23,408 nucleotides of DNA from Panacagrimonas sp041635265. GTDB taxonomy: Bacteria > Pseudomonadota > Gammaproteobacteria > Nevskiales > Nevskiaceae. Shown here piece after piece: positions 13,466 through 21,316 of the stretch; within the stretch, counting starts at the first letter, position 1, and the number at the start of each line of letters is the position of its first letter. A model generated the notes under the pieces. The model worked only from the letters and a program-made list of their open reading frames with translations. It ran no database searches and was not told where the DNA came from. Location: the NCBI GenBank assembly GCA_041635265.1, contig JBFJJV010000033.1, positions 1-23,408 of the forward strand, given 5' to 3'. A program made the position numbers and the translations under genes.

Positions 13466-14290
13466 ATGAAACTCGAAGGAAAAGTGGCGCTAGTCACTGG
13501 ATCAGGTCGTGGTATCGGCCGCGAAATAGCTCTCAAACTCGCATCTGAAGGTGCCAATGTTGTCGTTAACGATCTCGATCCAGCCCCTGCAGAGGAGACC
13601 GTCGCCGCTATCCAGGCCATGGGGCGCAAGGCCATCGCCTGTGCGGGTAGTGTGACCGAAGCCGGATTTGCGGAGCGCTTTGTCAACACGGCTATCGACA
13701 AGTTGGGCGGGCTCGACATCATCGTCAACAATGCTGGCTACACTTGGGACAACGTCATTCACAAGATGACCGACGAGCAATGGCACGCCATCATGGACGT
13801 CCACGTCACCGCCCCGTTCCAGATCCTGCGCGCGGCATCTGAGTATTTGCGCGTACAGTCGAAGAAGGAAGCCATGGAGGGGCGTGAAGTTTTTCGCAAA
13901 GTAGTGAACATTTCCTCCATTGCAGGCACGGGCGGTAATGCCGGACAGGCTAATTATTCCGCCGGAAAGGCCGCGATCATCGGCCTGACCAAAGCCATGT
14001 CAAAAGAATGGGGCCGCTACAAAGTGAACGTTAACTGCGTAGCCTTCGGTCTGATCAAGACCCGCCTGACCGAAGCTGCGGCCGGAACAGACGCAAGCAT
14101 TGATGTCGAAGGACGCAAAATCAAAGTAGGCGTCAATCCGGACCTACTCAAGACAATGGAAGCATCTGTGCCGCTAAAACGTGCCGGAACACCAGTCGAG
14201 GCAGCAGGTTCGGTCTATCTTTTCTGCATTCCAGAGTCCAACTACGTCAGCGGGCAGGTGCTCGTCTGCGGCGGCGGCTTTTCAATGTGA
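13466..14290 (+). CDS. SDR-family 3-hydroxyacyl-CoA dehydrogenase (FabG/HSD17B4-like)
   Basis: 274-aa NAD(P)-dependent short-chain dehydrogenase. Cofactor motif TGSGRGIG (11-18), NNAG (88-91), catalytic S150 or S151, Y164 and K168 (YSAGK). D36 after the second strand (VVVND) favours NAD over NADP. By position it oxidises the 3-hydroxyacyl-CoA made by the MaoC hydratase, giving the ketone for the thiolase. A 20-residue insertion before the catalytic Ser (about 127-146, charged) is longer than in plain FabG and is typical of SDRs for bulky acyl-CoA or steroid-like substrates (inference). AGGAA precedes the ATG by about 10 bases; the stop overlaps the next start as GTGA. Confidence 0.9.
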   Translation: MKLEGKVALVTGSGRGIGREIALKLASEGANVVVNDLDPAPAEETVAAIQAMGRKAIACAGSVTEAGFAERFVNTAIDKLGGLDIIVNNAGYTWDNVIHKMTDEQWHAIMDVHVTAPFQILRAASEYLRVQSKKEAMEGREVFRKVVNISSIAGTGGNAGQANYSAGKAAIIGLTKAMSKEWGRYKVNVNCVAFGLIKTRLTEAAAGTDASIDVEGRKIKVGVNPDLLKTMEASVPLKRAGTPVEAAGSVYLFCIPESNYVSGQVLVCGGGFSM

Positions 14291-15450
14291 GCATCACCCT
14301 CAAAAAAGACGAATCGCGTTGGATGGACGAGGAACTGTCGCTGTTTCGCGACAATGTGCGCAAGTTCATCGCCGCTGAGATCACGCCGCACGAAGAGCGT
14401 TGGGCAGAGCAGCAATATGTGGATCCGGAGCTCTGGACCAAGGCTGGCGCAGCGGGCCTATTGTGTACCGATGTACCGGCAGAATACGGCGGCGCTGGCG
14501 GAACATTTGCACACGAAGCAGTGATCCTTGAAGAACAGGCCTATGCCGGCAATACGGCTTGGGCAAAGGGCGTGCATGAAATCGTCGCGCATTACATTGT
14601 TGGCTGCGCTACACCGGAGCAAAAGCTGCGCTGGTTGCCGAAGCTGGTATCAGGTGAATTGGTTGGGGCCATCGCCATGACAGAACCTGGCACAGGCTCA
14701 GATCTGCAGGCTGTACGCACACGAGCCGAGCGTGATGGTGATGACTACATCATCAATGGCTCGAAAACCTTCATCTCGAATGGCCACCATGCCGGCTTGC
14801 TGATTATTGTCTGCAAAACAGATCCCAGCTCTGCGGCCAAGGGAATCTCTCTGGTCGTTGCTGAGCATCCCGCCTCCCTGCCGGGCTTTACCCGCGGTCG
14901 TTTGCTGCACAAAATCGGCCAGAAGGGGCAGGACACAGCGGAGCTATTCTTCGAGAACATGCGCGTACCGGCGGATAATCTTCTGGGTGGAGGCGAGGGC
15001 CAGGGTTTTTACCAGTTGATGAATCAGTTGCCACGCGAGCGCCTGATCATCGGGCTAGGCGCAATTGCTGCTGCCGAGGCTGCCATGCACCACACCCTAG
15101 CTTATGTACGTGAACGCAAAGCTTTCGGAAAATCACTGATCGAGTTTCAGAATACGCGCTTCAAGCTGGCCGAGCGACAGACCGAACTCACCATTGGACG
15201 AGTTTTTATCGACGACTGCATCGAAAAATTGATGATGGGCAGGCTTGATGCAGCGACTGCCTCGATGGCGAAATGGTGGGGCACCCAGAAACAATGCGAA
15301 ATCATCGACGAGTGCCTGCAATTTTTCGGCGGCTTTGGTTACATGACCGAATACCCGATTGCCCGAATGTACCAGGATGCACGGGTACAAAAAATCTACG
15401 GTGGCACCAATGAGATCATGAAGGAATTGATTGCGCGCTCACTTGACTGA
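14287..15450 (+). CDS. Acyl-CoA dehydrogenase (catalytic Glu in helix G)
   Basis: 387-aa FAD enzyme, making a trans-2-enoyl-CoA. It has AMTEPGTGSDL (130-140) and the YGGTNEIM block near the C-terminus. Since the C-terminal catalytic position is Gly, the base is predicted to be E251 in LPRERL, as in isovaleryl-CoA and long-chain acyl-CoA dehydrogenases. It starts with GTG inside the stop of the SDR (GTGA overlap), so translation is coupled. Substrate unknown. Confidence 0.92.
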   Translation: MSITLKKDESRWMDEELSLFRDNVRKFIAAEITPHEERWAEQQYVDPELWTKAGAAGLLCTDVPAEYGGAGGTFAHEAVILEEQAYAGNTAWAKGVHEIVAHYIVGCATPEQKLRWLPKLVSGELVGAIAMTEPGTGSDLQAVRTRAERDGDDYIINGSKTFISNGHHAGLLIIVCKTDPSSAAKGISLVVAEHPASLPGFTRGRLLHKIGQKGQDTAELFFENMRVPADNLLGGGEGQGFYQLMNQLPRERLIIGLGAIAAAEAAMHHTLAYVRERKAFGKSLIEFQNTRFKLAERQTELTIGRVFIDDCIEKLMMGRLDAATASMAKWWGTQKQCEIIDECLQFFGGFGYMTEYPIARMYQDARVQKIYGGTNEIMKELIARSLD

Positions 15451-15466
15451 TCTCTTTTCGCCACAT

Positions 15467-15485
15467 ATCCATTCCGCGAATGGAT
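15467..15485 (+). promoter_or_regulatory. Intercistronic hairpin ATCCATTC-CGC-GAATGGAT
   Basis: Perfect 8-bp stem with a 3-base loop in the 63-bp gap between the acyl-CoA dehydrogenase and the hydrolase. It is not followed by T residues, so it is not a plain terminator. It may set the 3' end of the upstream message or lower expression of the hydrolase, whose start is a weak TTG. Confidence 0.55.
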
Positions 15486-15513
15486 GCTCCGAATCATCGC
15501 CTAAACTCGACCA

Positions 15514-16410
15514 TTGCTAAATAATCCAACCGTACCGCCGCCCGTTCGCGACGTATCGCTCAGCGGCGATGACGGACATCTTCTGGCGGCCGAAGCAGCA
15601 GGCGATCCGGCCTGCACGCCAGTCATTCTGCTGCACGGCGGCGGCCAAACGCGTCACGCCTGGGCCGGGACCGCACTAAGACTCGCTGAGGCGGGTTACT
15701 ACGCAATTGCTTACGATGCACGGGGCCACGGTGACAGTGCTTGGTCGGATCAAGGGGATTACAGCCCTGACGCTCTGATTGCGGACTTGACTGCCGTCAA
15801 ATCCAGACTCAGGAAGGCACCGGTTCTGGTGGGCGCCTCGATGGGCGGGTTGACCTCGATGGTCGCGCTCGGGGAGTCGGCTGGCGATTACGCCAGCGCA
15901 CTGGTCCTTGTGGACATTGCCGCCCGATTGGAACCCAAGGGGGTGGCGCGCGTACTTGCGTTCATGCGCGCCCATACCGACGGATTTGACGATCTGAATC
16001 AGGCGGCAGATGCCATCTCAGCCTATAACCCGCATCGGGCACGTCCGCCTAGCCCTGAGGGACTGCGGCGAAATCTGCGCCTGCGCGAGGGCCGATGGTA
16101 CTGGCATTGGGATCCGCGCTTTCTTGACCACGCAACGCGCACACAAGCCGGTGAGGCCCTGATCCAACAGGAGCGTCGAGAAATCGCTGCGCGAAATATT
16201 CGGGTCCCTACACTACTGGTGCGCGGCGGGAGTAGCGACGTAGTCAGCCCTGAGGGGGCAAAAGCCTTGCAGGAGTTAATTCCGCACGCCGAATTGGCAG
16301 ACGTTGCTGAAGCTGGACATATGGTCGCGGGGGATCGCAATGATTTGTTCAGCGATGCGGTGATCAGGTTCCTGCGCAGTCACGCCCCGCCCCGCCCTCA
16401 TACCGGATAA
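15514..16410 (+). CDS. Alpha/beta-hydrolase (esterase or thioesterase-like)
   Basis: 298-aa cytoplasmic alpha/beta-hydrolase. Oxyanion motif HGGGQ (41-45), nucleophile S109 in GASMGG, acid D242 and base H269 form a complete triad. YDARGHGDS (67-75) is characteristic of the family. The start is TTG at 15514 without a recognisable ribosome binding site; an in-frame TAA at 15502 rules out an upstream start, and no ATG or GTG fits before the first strand. Located among acyl-CoA enzymes, it may hydrolyse an ester, lactone, or CoA thioester of the pathway substrate. The exact reaction is not readable. Confidence 0.82.
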   Translation: MLNNPTVPPPVRDVSLSGDDGHLLAAEAAGDPACTPVILLHGGGQTRHAWAGTALRLAEAGYYAIAYDARGHGDSAWSDQGDYSPDALIADLTAVKSRLRKAPVLVGASMGGLTSMVALGESAGDYASALVLVDIAARLEPKGVARVLAFMRAHTDGFDDLNQAADAISAYNPHRARPPSPEGLRRNLRLREGRWYWHWDPRFLDHATRTQAGEALIQQERREIAARNIRVPTLLVRGGSSDVVSPEGAKALQELIPHAELADVAEAGHMVAGDRNDLFSDAVIRFLRSHAPPRPHTG

Positions 16411-16506
16411 GCCTACTGGGCTGAATCAGTCTCTGCATCCTTTGCGGCGGCGAGTTACCCCGGAGCTGTCCTTTGACCAACTTTAAATCAAACAAGGAGC
16501 GACATC

Positions 16507-17664
16507 GTGGACCTTGAATTTTCACCCCAAGATCAAGCCTTCCGCACAGAAGTACGGAGCTGGATGCGGGCTAACGTCCCGCCCAAGGCCGGACCGGAGA
16601 TCGGCCTGCCCAGCCACCTGGAAACGCAGTCGGCATGGGAACGAAAACTGGGGAAAAAAGGCTGGCTTGCCTACAACTGGCCCACCGAATTCGGTGGCCC
16701 CGGCTGGAGCGCGACTCAACGCTATATCTTCGATACCGAGCGTGCGGCAGCCGGCGCTCCGCCGAGCAGTCCATTTGGCTTGTCCATGTTGGGACCGGTG
16801 CTCATGGCCTATGGCACACCCGAGCAGCAAGCGAAATATCTGCCGAAAATCGCGGGCGGAGAAGAGTTCTGGTGTCAGGGTTACTCTGAACCAGGCTCAG
16901 GCTCGGACCTTGCCAGCCTCAAGACGCAGGCCGTCCTTGATGGCGACCACTATGTTGTCAACGGGCAAAAGATTTGGACCACTCAGGCGCACTGGGCCAG
17001 CAATATGTTCTGCCTGTGTCGCACGAACAATGATGTACCCAAGCAACAAGGGATTTCCTTCCTGCTAATCGACATGGAATCACCAGGACTGGAAATTCGC
17101 CCCATCATGACCATCGACGGCCATCACCACCTTAATGAAATATTTTTCACCGATGTCCGCGTGCCGGTCGAAAACCTGGTTGGCAAGGAAGGTGAAGGCT
17201 GGACAATTGCAAAATTTCTTCTCTCACACGAGCGCACCGCAATTGCTGGGATCGCCGATAGCCTCTACCAGATGAGCCAATTGCGCACGGCGATCTCGGC
17301 TGATGACTCGCTCAATGAGGACCCACTTGTTCGTCGGCGCATGGCAGCGCTCGAAGTCGATCTCATGGCACTTGAATACACCAATCTGCGCACACTGGAT
17401 CGCGCCGCCAAGGGTAAAGAACCCGGGCCGGAGTCCTCGGGACTCAAGGTAAAAGGTGCCGAAATGCAACAGGCCATCTCGGAAGCACAGGTCGAGTTTG
17501 GCGGCCTCACCTCACTCGCGTGGCAGAGCGAACATGAGGGCGGACACGATCTCTTTAGGCAAGCCACAACACGCTATAACTTTCTGCGCGCCAGCTCCAT
17601 ATACGGGGGCACAAATGAAATACAGAAAAATGTCCTCGCCAAAATCTTATTGAGCGGCGTCTAA
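16507..17664 (+). CDS. Acyl-CoA dehydrogenase, catalytic subunit of a tandem pair
   Basis: 385-aa flavoprotein with the motifs CQGYSEPGSGSDLASL (123-138), VNGQKIWTTQA (151-161) and YGGTNEIQKN near the end. E242 in SHERTA takes the place of the catalytic base. SEPGSGSDL and IWTTQAHWA are typical of the actinobacterial FadE/ChsE group used in cholesterol side-chain breakdown. The GTG start is preceded by AAGGAG at 7 bases. Only 22 bp separate it from the next gene, a second acyl-CoA dehydrogenase lacking the Glu, so the two are expected to form an alpha2beta2 enzyme. Confidence 0.9.
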   Translation: MDLEFSPQDQAFRTEVRSWMRANVPPKAGPEIGLPSHLETQSAWERKLGKKGWLAYNWPTEFGGPGWSATQRYIFDTERAAAGAPPSSPFGLSMLGPVLMAYGTPEQQAKYLPKIAGGEEFWCQGYSEPGSGSDLASLKTQAVLDGDHYVVNGQKIWTTQAHWASNMFCLCRTNNDVPKQQGISFLLIDMESPGLEIRPIMTIDGHHHLNEIFFTDVRVPVENLVGKEGEGWTIAKFLLSHERTAIAGIADSLYQMSQLRTAISADDSLNEDPLVRRRMAALEVDLMALEYTNLRTLDRAAKGKEPGPESSGLKVKGAEMQQAISEAQVEFGGLTSLAWQSEHEGGHDLFRQATTRYNFLRASSIYGGTNEIQKNVLAKILLSGV

Positions 17665-17686
17665 GTCAATCGGGAGCATCACACAT

Positions 17687-18829
17687 ATGGACTTTTCCTA
17701 TTCATCCGAGCAAGAGCTATTACTGGACAGTGCGAAAAAATTTGCGTTGAAAGCTTATGGTTTCGAGCGTTATCAAGCGACGCTGAAGCTACGCGGCCAA
17801 CTCGACCCTGAAATCTGGAAACAGTTAGCCGATTTCGGATGGCTTGCCCTGCCCTTGCCGGAATCCGCAGGCGGACTCGAAGGCGGCGCAAGCGATGTCT
17901 CGCTGGTCGCCGAGGCCCTGGGCGCAGGCATGGTGCTCGAGCCTTATATCTCGGGCCTGATACTGCCGGGAAAACTTCTGTCTATGGCGGCTGATGAAAT
18001 ACAGCAAAAGCGGCTACTTGAACCACTAGCCGAAGGCAATCTACAGCTGGCTGTAGCTTGGGCCGAGCCCGGAGATCGCCAGAATCCGGCCCATTGCGCG
18101 ACACAGGCACGAGCTGATTCATCCGACTATCTGATCAGCGGAGAAAAGCTGTGCGTACTCAATGCGCCTAATGCCCAACGCCTGATTGTCAGCGCACGGG
18201 TTTCTGGCAGGACCGGCGAGACCCAGGGCCTGTGCTTGTTCGAAATCGACCCGGGGGCTTCTGGCGTCACACTGACACCCTACGCGGTGATGGGTGGCGG
18301 CACTGCGGCTGACATTGCGTTCGATCAGGTCCGGGTCCCCGCAGATGCGCTACTAGGTAAGGCCGGAGACGGCTTTGATGCGCTGGATGCGGCGCTGGAT
18401 CACGCCACCGTCGCAGCGTGTGCACAGGCATTGGGTGCCATGAGCGCCCTCCTGGAACGAACACGGAGCTATTTGAAAGTCCGCAAGCAGTTTGGAACCA
18501 CGATCGACAGTTTTCAGGTTTTGCAGCACCGTCTGGTCGATATGTTCATCGAAATCGAGCAGAGCCGGTCGATGGTACTGATGGCCGGCGTACGTGTGGA
18601 TAGCGTCGACCCGGGCGCTCGCCGCCATGCAGTATCAGCTACCAAAGCCTACCTGAACCAAGCGAGCAAGTTTGTTGCACAGCAGGCGGTACAGTTACAC
18701 GGCGGCATTGGCGTGACCGAAGAACTCGATGTTGGCCATTTTTTTCGCCAACTCACCGCATTTGGCAATCTCTACGGCGATCGCGAAAGACATTTGGATC
18801 GTGTGGCCAGCCAGCCGCGCGCAAGCTGA
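17687..18829 (+). CDS. Acyl-CoA dehydrogenase-like protein without catalytic Glu (partner subunit)
   Basis: 380 aa with the acyl-CoA dehydrogenase fold but degenerate motifs: AWAEPGDRQNP (124-134) in place of the usual TEPGTGSDL, and DHATVAAC (238-245) where its neighbour has SHERTA, so the helix G base is Ala (A240). The C-terminal block reads LYGDRERH, not YEGT or YGGT. It therefore probably has no base and acts as the FAD- or substrate-shaping half of a heterotetramer with the previous gene, as known for ChsE-type pairs. Last gene of the operon; its stop abuts an opposite-strand frame ending at 18832. Confidence 0.88.
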   Translation: MDFSYSSEQELLLDSAKKFALKAYGFERYQATLKLRGQLDPEIWKQLADFGWLALPLPESAGGLEGGASDVSLVAEALGAGMVLEPYISGLILPGKLLSMAADEIQQKRLLEPLAEGNLQLAVAWAEPGDRQNPAHCATQARADSSDYLISGEKLCVLNAPNAQRLIVSARVSGRTGETQGLCLFEIDPGASGVTLTPYAVMGGGTAADIAFDQVRVPADALLGKAGDGFDALDAALDHATVAACAQALGAMSALLERTRSYLKVRKQFGTTIDSFQVLQHRLVDMFIEIEQSRSMVLMAGVRVDSVDPGARRHAVSATKAYLNQASKFVAQQAVQLHGGIGVTEELDVGHFFRQLTAFGNLYGDRERHLDRVASQPRAS

Positions 18830-19249
18830 ATTCATGTCGAAGGAATCCGCGCCATATACTCAGCGACTGAAGTAACACCAAGCCCTGCTTTATTCGCAAC
18901 CGGTGAATATCCCAGATCACGGGTGTCTCGGCCCCAGAATTCAAAAGGAGCAAGGCAAGGTTTGTTCCCTGTGACAGAACAGGTGGCAATAATGTAATCC
19001 GCTACTTGCTTCGCCGGACTCTTCATTGGCCGCACGAGGTGTTCGCTTGAGACCACCTGAGGCAGCGCAACGGTTTGAAATTCTTTCTCTGACGTGGCGA
19101 AGAAATCCCAATATCCGAGCACAGGAGCGCTGTTCCCGGCCTACGCTTCCTTGCCTCAACCCGACCCGATTCGCGAGGCTTCTACTGAGACCTTGCCACC
19201 TTTTGGGCTGCACTCTGATCAGCGCCGGCGTGCTTGACCAATCATTGCT
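18830..19249. other. 420-bp region between converging operon and TetR gene
   Basis: Apart from the minus-strand open frame ending at 18832 nothing is recognised. No hairpin-plus-T terminator is visible after the acyl-CoA dehydrogenase stop. The plus-strand open frames here (77 codons or fewer) look random. Confidence 0.5.
18832..19140 (-). pseudogene. Possible C-terminal gene remnant, function unknown
   Basis: An open minus-strand frame of about 100 codons, bounded upstream by a stop at 19141-19143. Its translation is of natural composition and ordered look (GYWDFFATSEKEF, SPAKQVADYIIATCSVTG, KPCLAPFEFWGRDTRDLGY, GVTSVAEYMARIP). The only starts are a GTG at 19120-19122 without a ribosome binding site and internal ATGs. 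It may be the 3' end of a gene truncated by deletion, or a chance frame. Family not recognised. The stop lies 2 bp from the stop of the convergent acyl-CoA dehydrogenase. Confidence 0.3.
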
Positions 19250-19897
19250 TCACTGTTGATCCGGCAAAAAGATCCCGTCAGAAATCAGAGCTGCTATCGC
19301 CTTGGCAACCTTCTGCACAGAACCCTGCTTTGGGTCGTACCATTCTACCGTCCAATTCACTGCACCCAGCACCACCAGTCGGGCGATGTGCAGGTCGATC
19401 CCCGGTCTGATTTCTCCGCTTGAAGCCGCCTGCACCAAGAGACCATCCCAGAATTTTCCGTAAGCCTTTCGGCGCGCCTGATTAGGCCGCTTCAGATGCG
19501 GTGGCAGTTGCCCATAATTGCGAATGCTGGCCGAGGTGAAATCACCGTGCTGAAGCAATCCGACCAAATGGCCCTCGACGCCGGCTGCAATCCGCTGCCT
19601 GGAACTGGCGGTGCTGGGCAATGCCGAGAGGCGATCGGCGACTGACTTCTGCACTTCGTCAATGCCGGTATCGAGAATCTCCAACAATATTTCGTCTTTG
19701 GAGCGAAAGTGGTAATACACACTTCCTGCCTGAATCCCGGCCGATTCCGCAATCTGGCGCAAAGTCGTCGCAACGTAGCCTTGATGCCGGAACAGCTTCG
19801 CTGCCGCCTCCAAAATATACCCACGGGTTAATTCAGAGGCCGTTTCCGTACTCTTCTTAACAGCCTTGGGTTTTCGCTTAGCCACTACCTTAACCAT
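19250..19897 (-). CDS. TetR-family regulator, KstR2-like
   Basis: 215-aa repressor. A basic N-terminal arm (1-16) precedes a classical TetR helix-turn-helix at 43-66 (ATTLRQIAESAGIQAGSVYYHF). The C-terminal part ends with the block NWTVEWYDPKQG and a helix IAALISDGIF, the pattern of the KstR2 group that controls CoA-ester catabolism, often with a CoA thioester as ligand. The start at 19897 has AGAGGA 8 bases upstream. It is divergent from an SDR gene and lies between two acyl-CoA gene sets, so it probably represses one or both, induced by an acyl-CoA intermediate (inference). Confidence 0.9.
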   Translation of the reverse strand: MVKVVAKRKPKAVKKSTETASELTRGYILEAAAKLFRHQGYVATTLRQIAESAGIQAGSVYYHFRSKDEILLEILDTGIDEVQKSVADRLSALPSTASSRQRIAAGVEGHLVGLLQHGDFTSASIRNYGQLPPHLKRPNQARRKAYGKFWDGLLVQAASSGEIRPGIDLHIARLVVLGAVNWTVEWYDPKQGSVQKVAKAIAALISDGIFLPDQQ

Positions 19898-20147
19898 TTC
19901 GACGATCCTCTATCCAACCTCGATTCTGCCATGCCAATCAATACCTTGCCCATTCCGACCCATTTTTCTCAGAGATGCAATCGAATCAGGCTTGTCCGCT
20001 CCAGAATCACCCAGCAGCCACGATTCAGTTAATGTGATCTAACTATCATTCGGTAGAATCATGCGATAATGCCGTCACGTCAAGTTCGCGTTTGTAGTCC
20101 GTGCATTCGGCACTCTTGATCGATCAACAAACACTTGGGAGAAAACA
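19898..20147. promoter_or_regulatory. TetR-SDR divergent control region
   Basis: 250 bp that must hold both promoters. Visible pieces are the imperfect dyad CTATC-ATTC-GGTAG near 20043, possible -10 boxes TAGAAT and GATAAT downstream of it, a small hairpin GTGC-ATTCG-GCAC (20101-20113) and the palindrome at 20116. No convincing -35 box was found. Confidence 0.4.
20116..20127. promoter_or_regulatory. Perfect palindrome TTGATCGATCAA, candidate TetR operator
   Basis: Uninterrupted 12-bp palindrome 20 bp upstream of the SDR start, in the TetR-SDR divergent region. Position downstream of the likely promoter fits repression by the neighbouring TetR protein. The sequence is self-complementary with GATC, so chance cannot be ruled out. 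Confidence 0.35.
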
Positions 20148-20942
20148 GTGGATCTCGCACTCAAAGAAAAATCAGTCGTCATCACCGGCGGTGGCTCCAA
20201 CATTGGCCGCGCCATCGTGCTCGGATTTGCTGCTGAAGGCGCGCGCATCACCATCGGTGATATCGACGAAGGTCAGGCAGGAAAGGTAGCCGAATTGGCG
20301 CTCAAAGCCGGCGCGGCGGACGTCCAGGTCGTGCGCACAGACGTCACTGATCTGGATCAGGCACAGGCACTCATGGAAGCTGCCGTGACGCGCTACGGCG
20401 AGATAAACGCCTTGGTGAACAATGTCGGATGGGACCAACTCATGTTCTTCATGCAGACCACACCAGATTTTTGGGAGAAAATCATCCGCATCAATTTTCT
20501 TGGTGCCGTCAATTGCACGCGTGCCGCGCTGGATAGAATGATCCCTGCCAAAAACGGCGGAAGCATTGTCTCTATTAGTTCTGACGCCAGCCGCCAGGGC
20601 GAACCAAAAGAGGCGGTTTATGGCGGTATGAAGGCTGCGGTCAACAGCTTCATGAAAACAATCGCCAAAGAAAATGGTCGCTACGGTATTCGCTGTAACT
20701 GCGTCTGCCCTGGCGTCACAATTCCCGAAACTGACGAAGAAGTTGGCGGAGACAGTATGTGGGCGAAACCCTTGTTTAGTCCGGATCAGCTTGAGAAAGT
20801 TGCTGCGTCCCTTCCGCTAAAAAAAGTTGGGCGCCCGCGCGACATTGCCAATTCAGTGGTGTTCTTATCTTCCTCGCTCGCGGCAGGACATATAACGGGC
20901 CAGGTGCTTTCAGTCTCTGGTGGCTACAGCATGATCGGCTGA
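20148..20942 (+). CDS. SDR-family oxidoreductase (FabG/BadH-like)
   Basis: 264-aa short-chain dehydrogenase. Cofactor motif TGGGSNIG (13-20) and D38 after the second strand (ITIGD) favour NAD. NNVG at 91-94, catalytic S144 or S145, Y158 and K162. VNNVGWDQ and FLGAVNCTRA recall hydroxyacyl-CoA dehydrogenases of the BadH type (2-hydroxycyclohexane-carboxyl-CoA). The GTG start is preceded by GGGAGA. Divergent from the TetR gene, 374 bp before an acyl-CoA dehydrogenase; probably a dehydrogenation step on a cyclic or branched acyl-CoA (inference). Confidence 0.88.
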   Translation: MDLALKEKSVVITGGGSNIGRAIVLGFAAEGARITIGDIDEGQAGKVAELALKAGAADVQVVRTDVTDLDQAQALMEAAVTRYGEINALVNNVGWDQLMFFMQTTPDFWEKIIRINFLGAVNCTRAALDRMIPAKNGGSIVSISSDASRQGEPKEAVYGGMKAAVNSFMKTIAKENGRYGIRCNCVCPGVTIPETDEEVGGDSMWAKPLFSPDQLEKVAASLPLKKVGRPRDIANSVVFLSSSLAAGHITGQVLSVSGGYSMIG

Positions 20943-21316
20943 TACGGAACCATGAAGCCGGCAACGTCTAGGTCTGGGGTCGGAACCGCGACAGGAAGCT
21001 ACGAGCAGGCGTGTTACTGGATCGACCACCGGCGCCTGAGACATCTCACTGACGCCCCGGTCAGAGAATTCCGCTGCCGTGATCCCAGGCAGCATGTCCG
21101 CTCTGAATCCCTTTTTGGCTGTGGATGTTCCCGCGCTGAATGACATGTGATTACGTTATATCGCAACAAGGGAGGCCGCGGACTGGTGGATCCGGAGATT
21201 CGGATCAGCAATGAGCGCAGTTTCTGCGTTCCCGCATCAGCGACTATCCGCCTAGCTCTACGAGCCGGCGAACGGTTATTCCCCCACGCAGAAACTTCCA
21301 CCAAATCTAATTCAAC
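20943..21316. other. 374-bp intergenic region with a CGCAG inverted-repeat set
   Basis: No gene is recognised; open frames here are 96 codons or fewer and lack ribosome binding sites. CGCAG-TTT-CTGCG (21216-21228) is a small hairpin, and GTTTCTGCG (21220-21228) recurs inverted as CGCAGAAAC (21287-21295), just before the acyl-CoA dehydrogenase start. Two alternative stems are possible, so a leader switch or an operator pair are both conceivable. No clear promoter was found. Confidence 0.5.
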
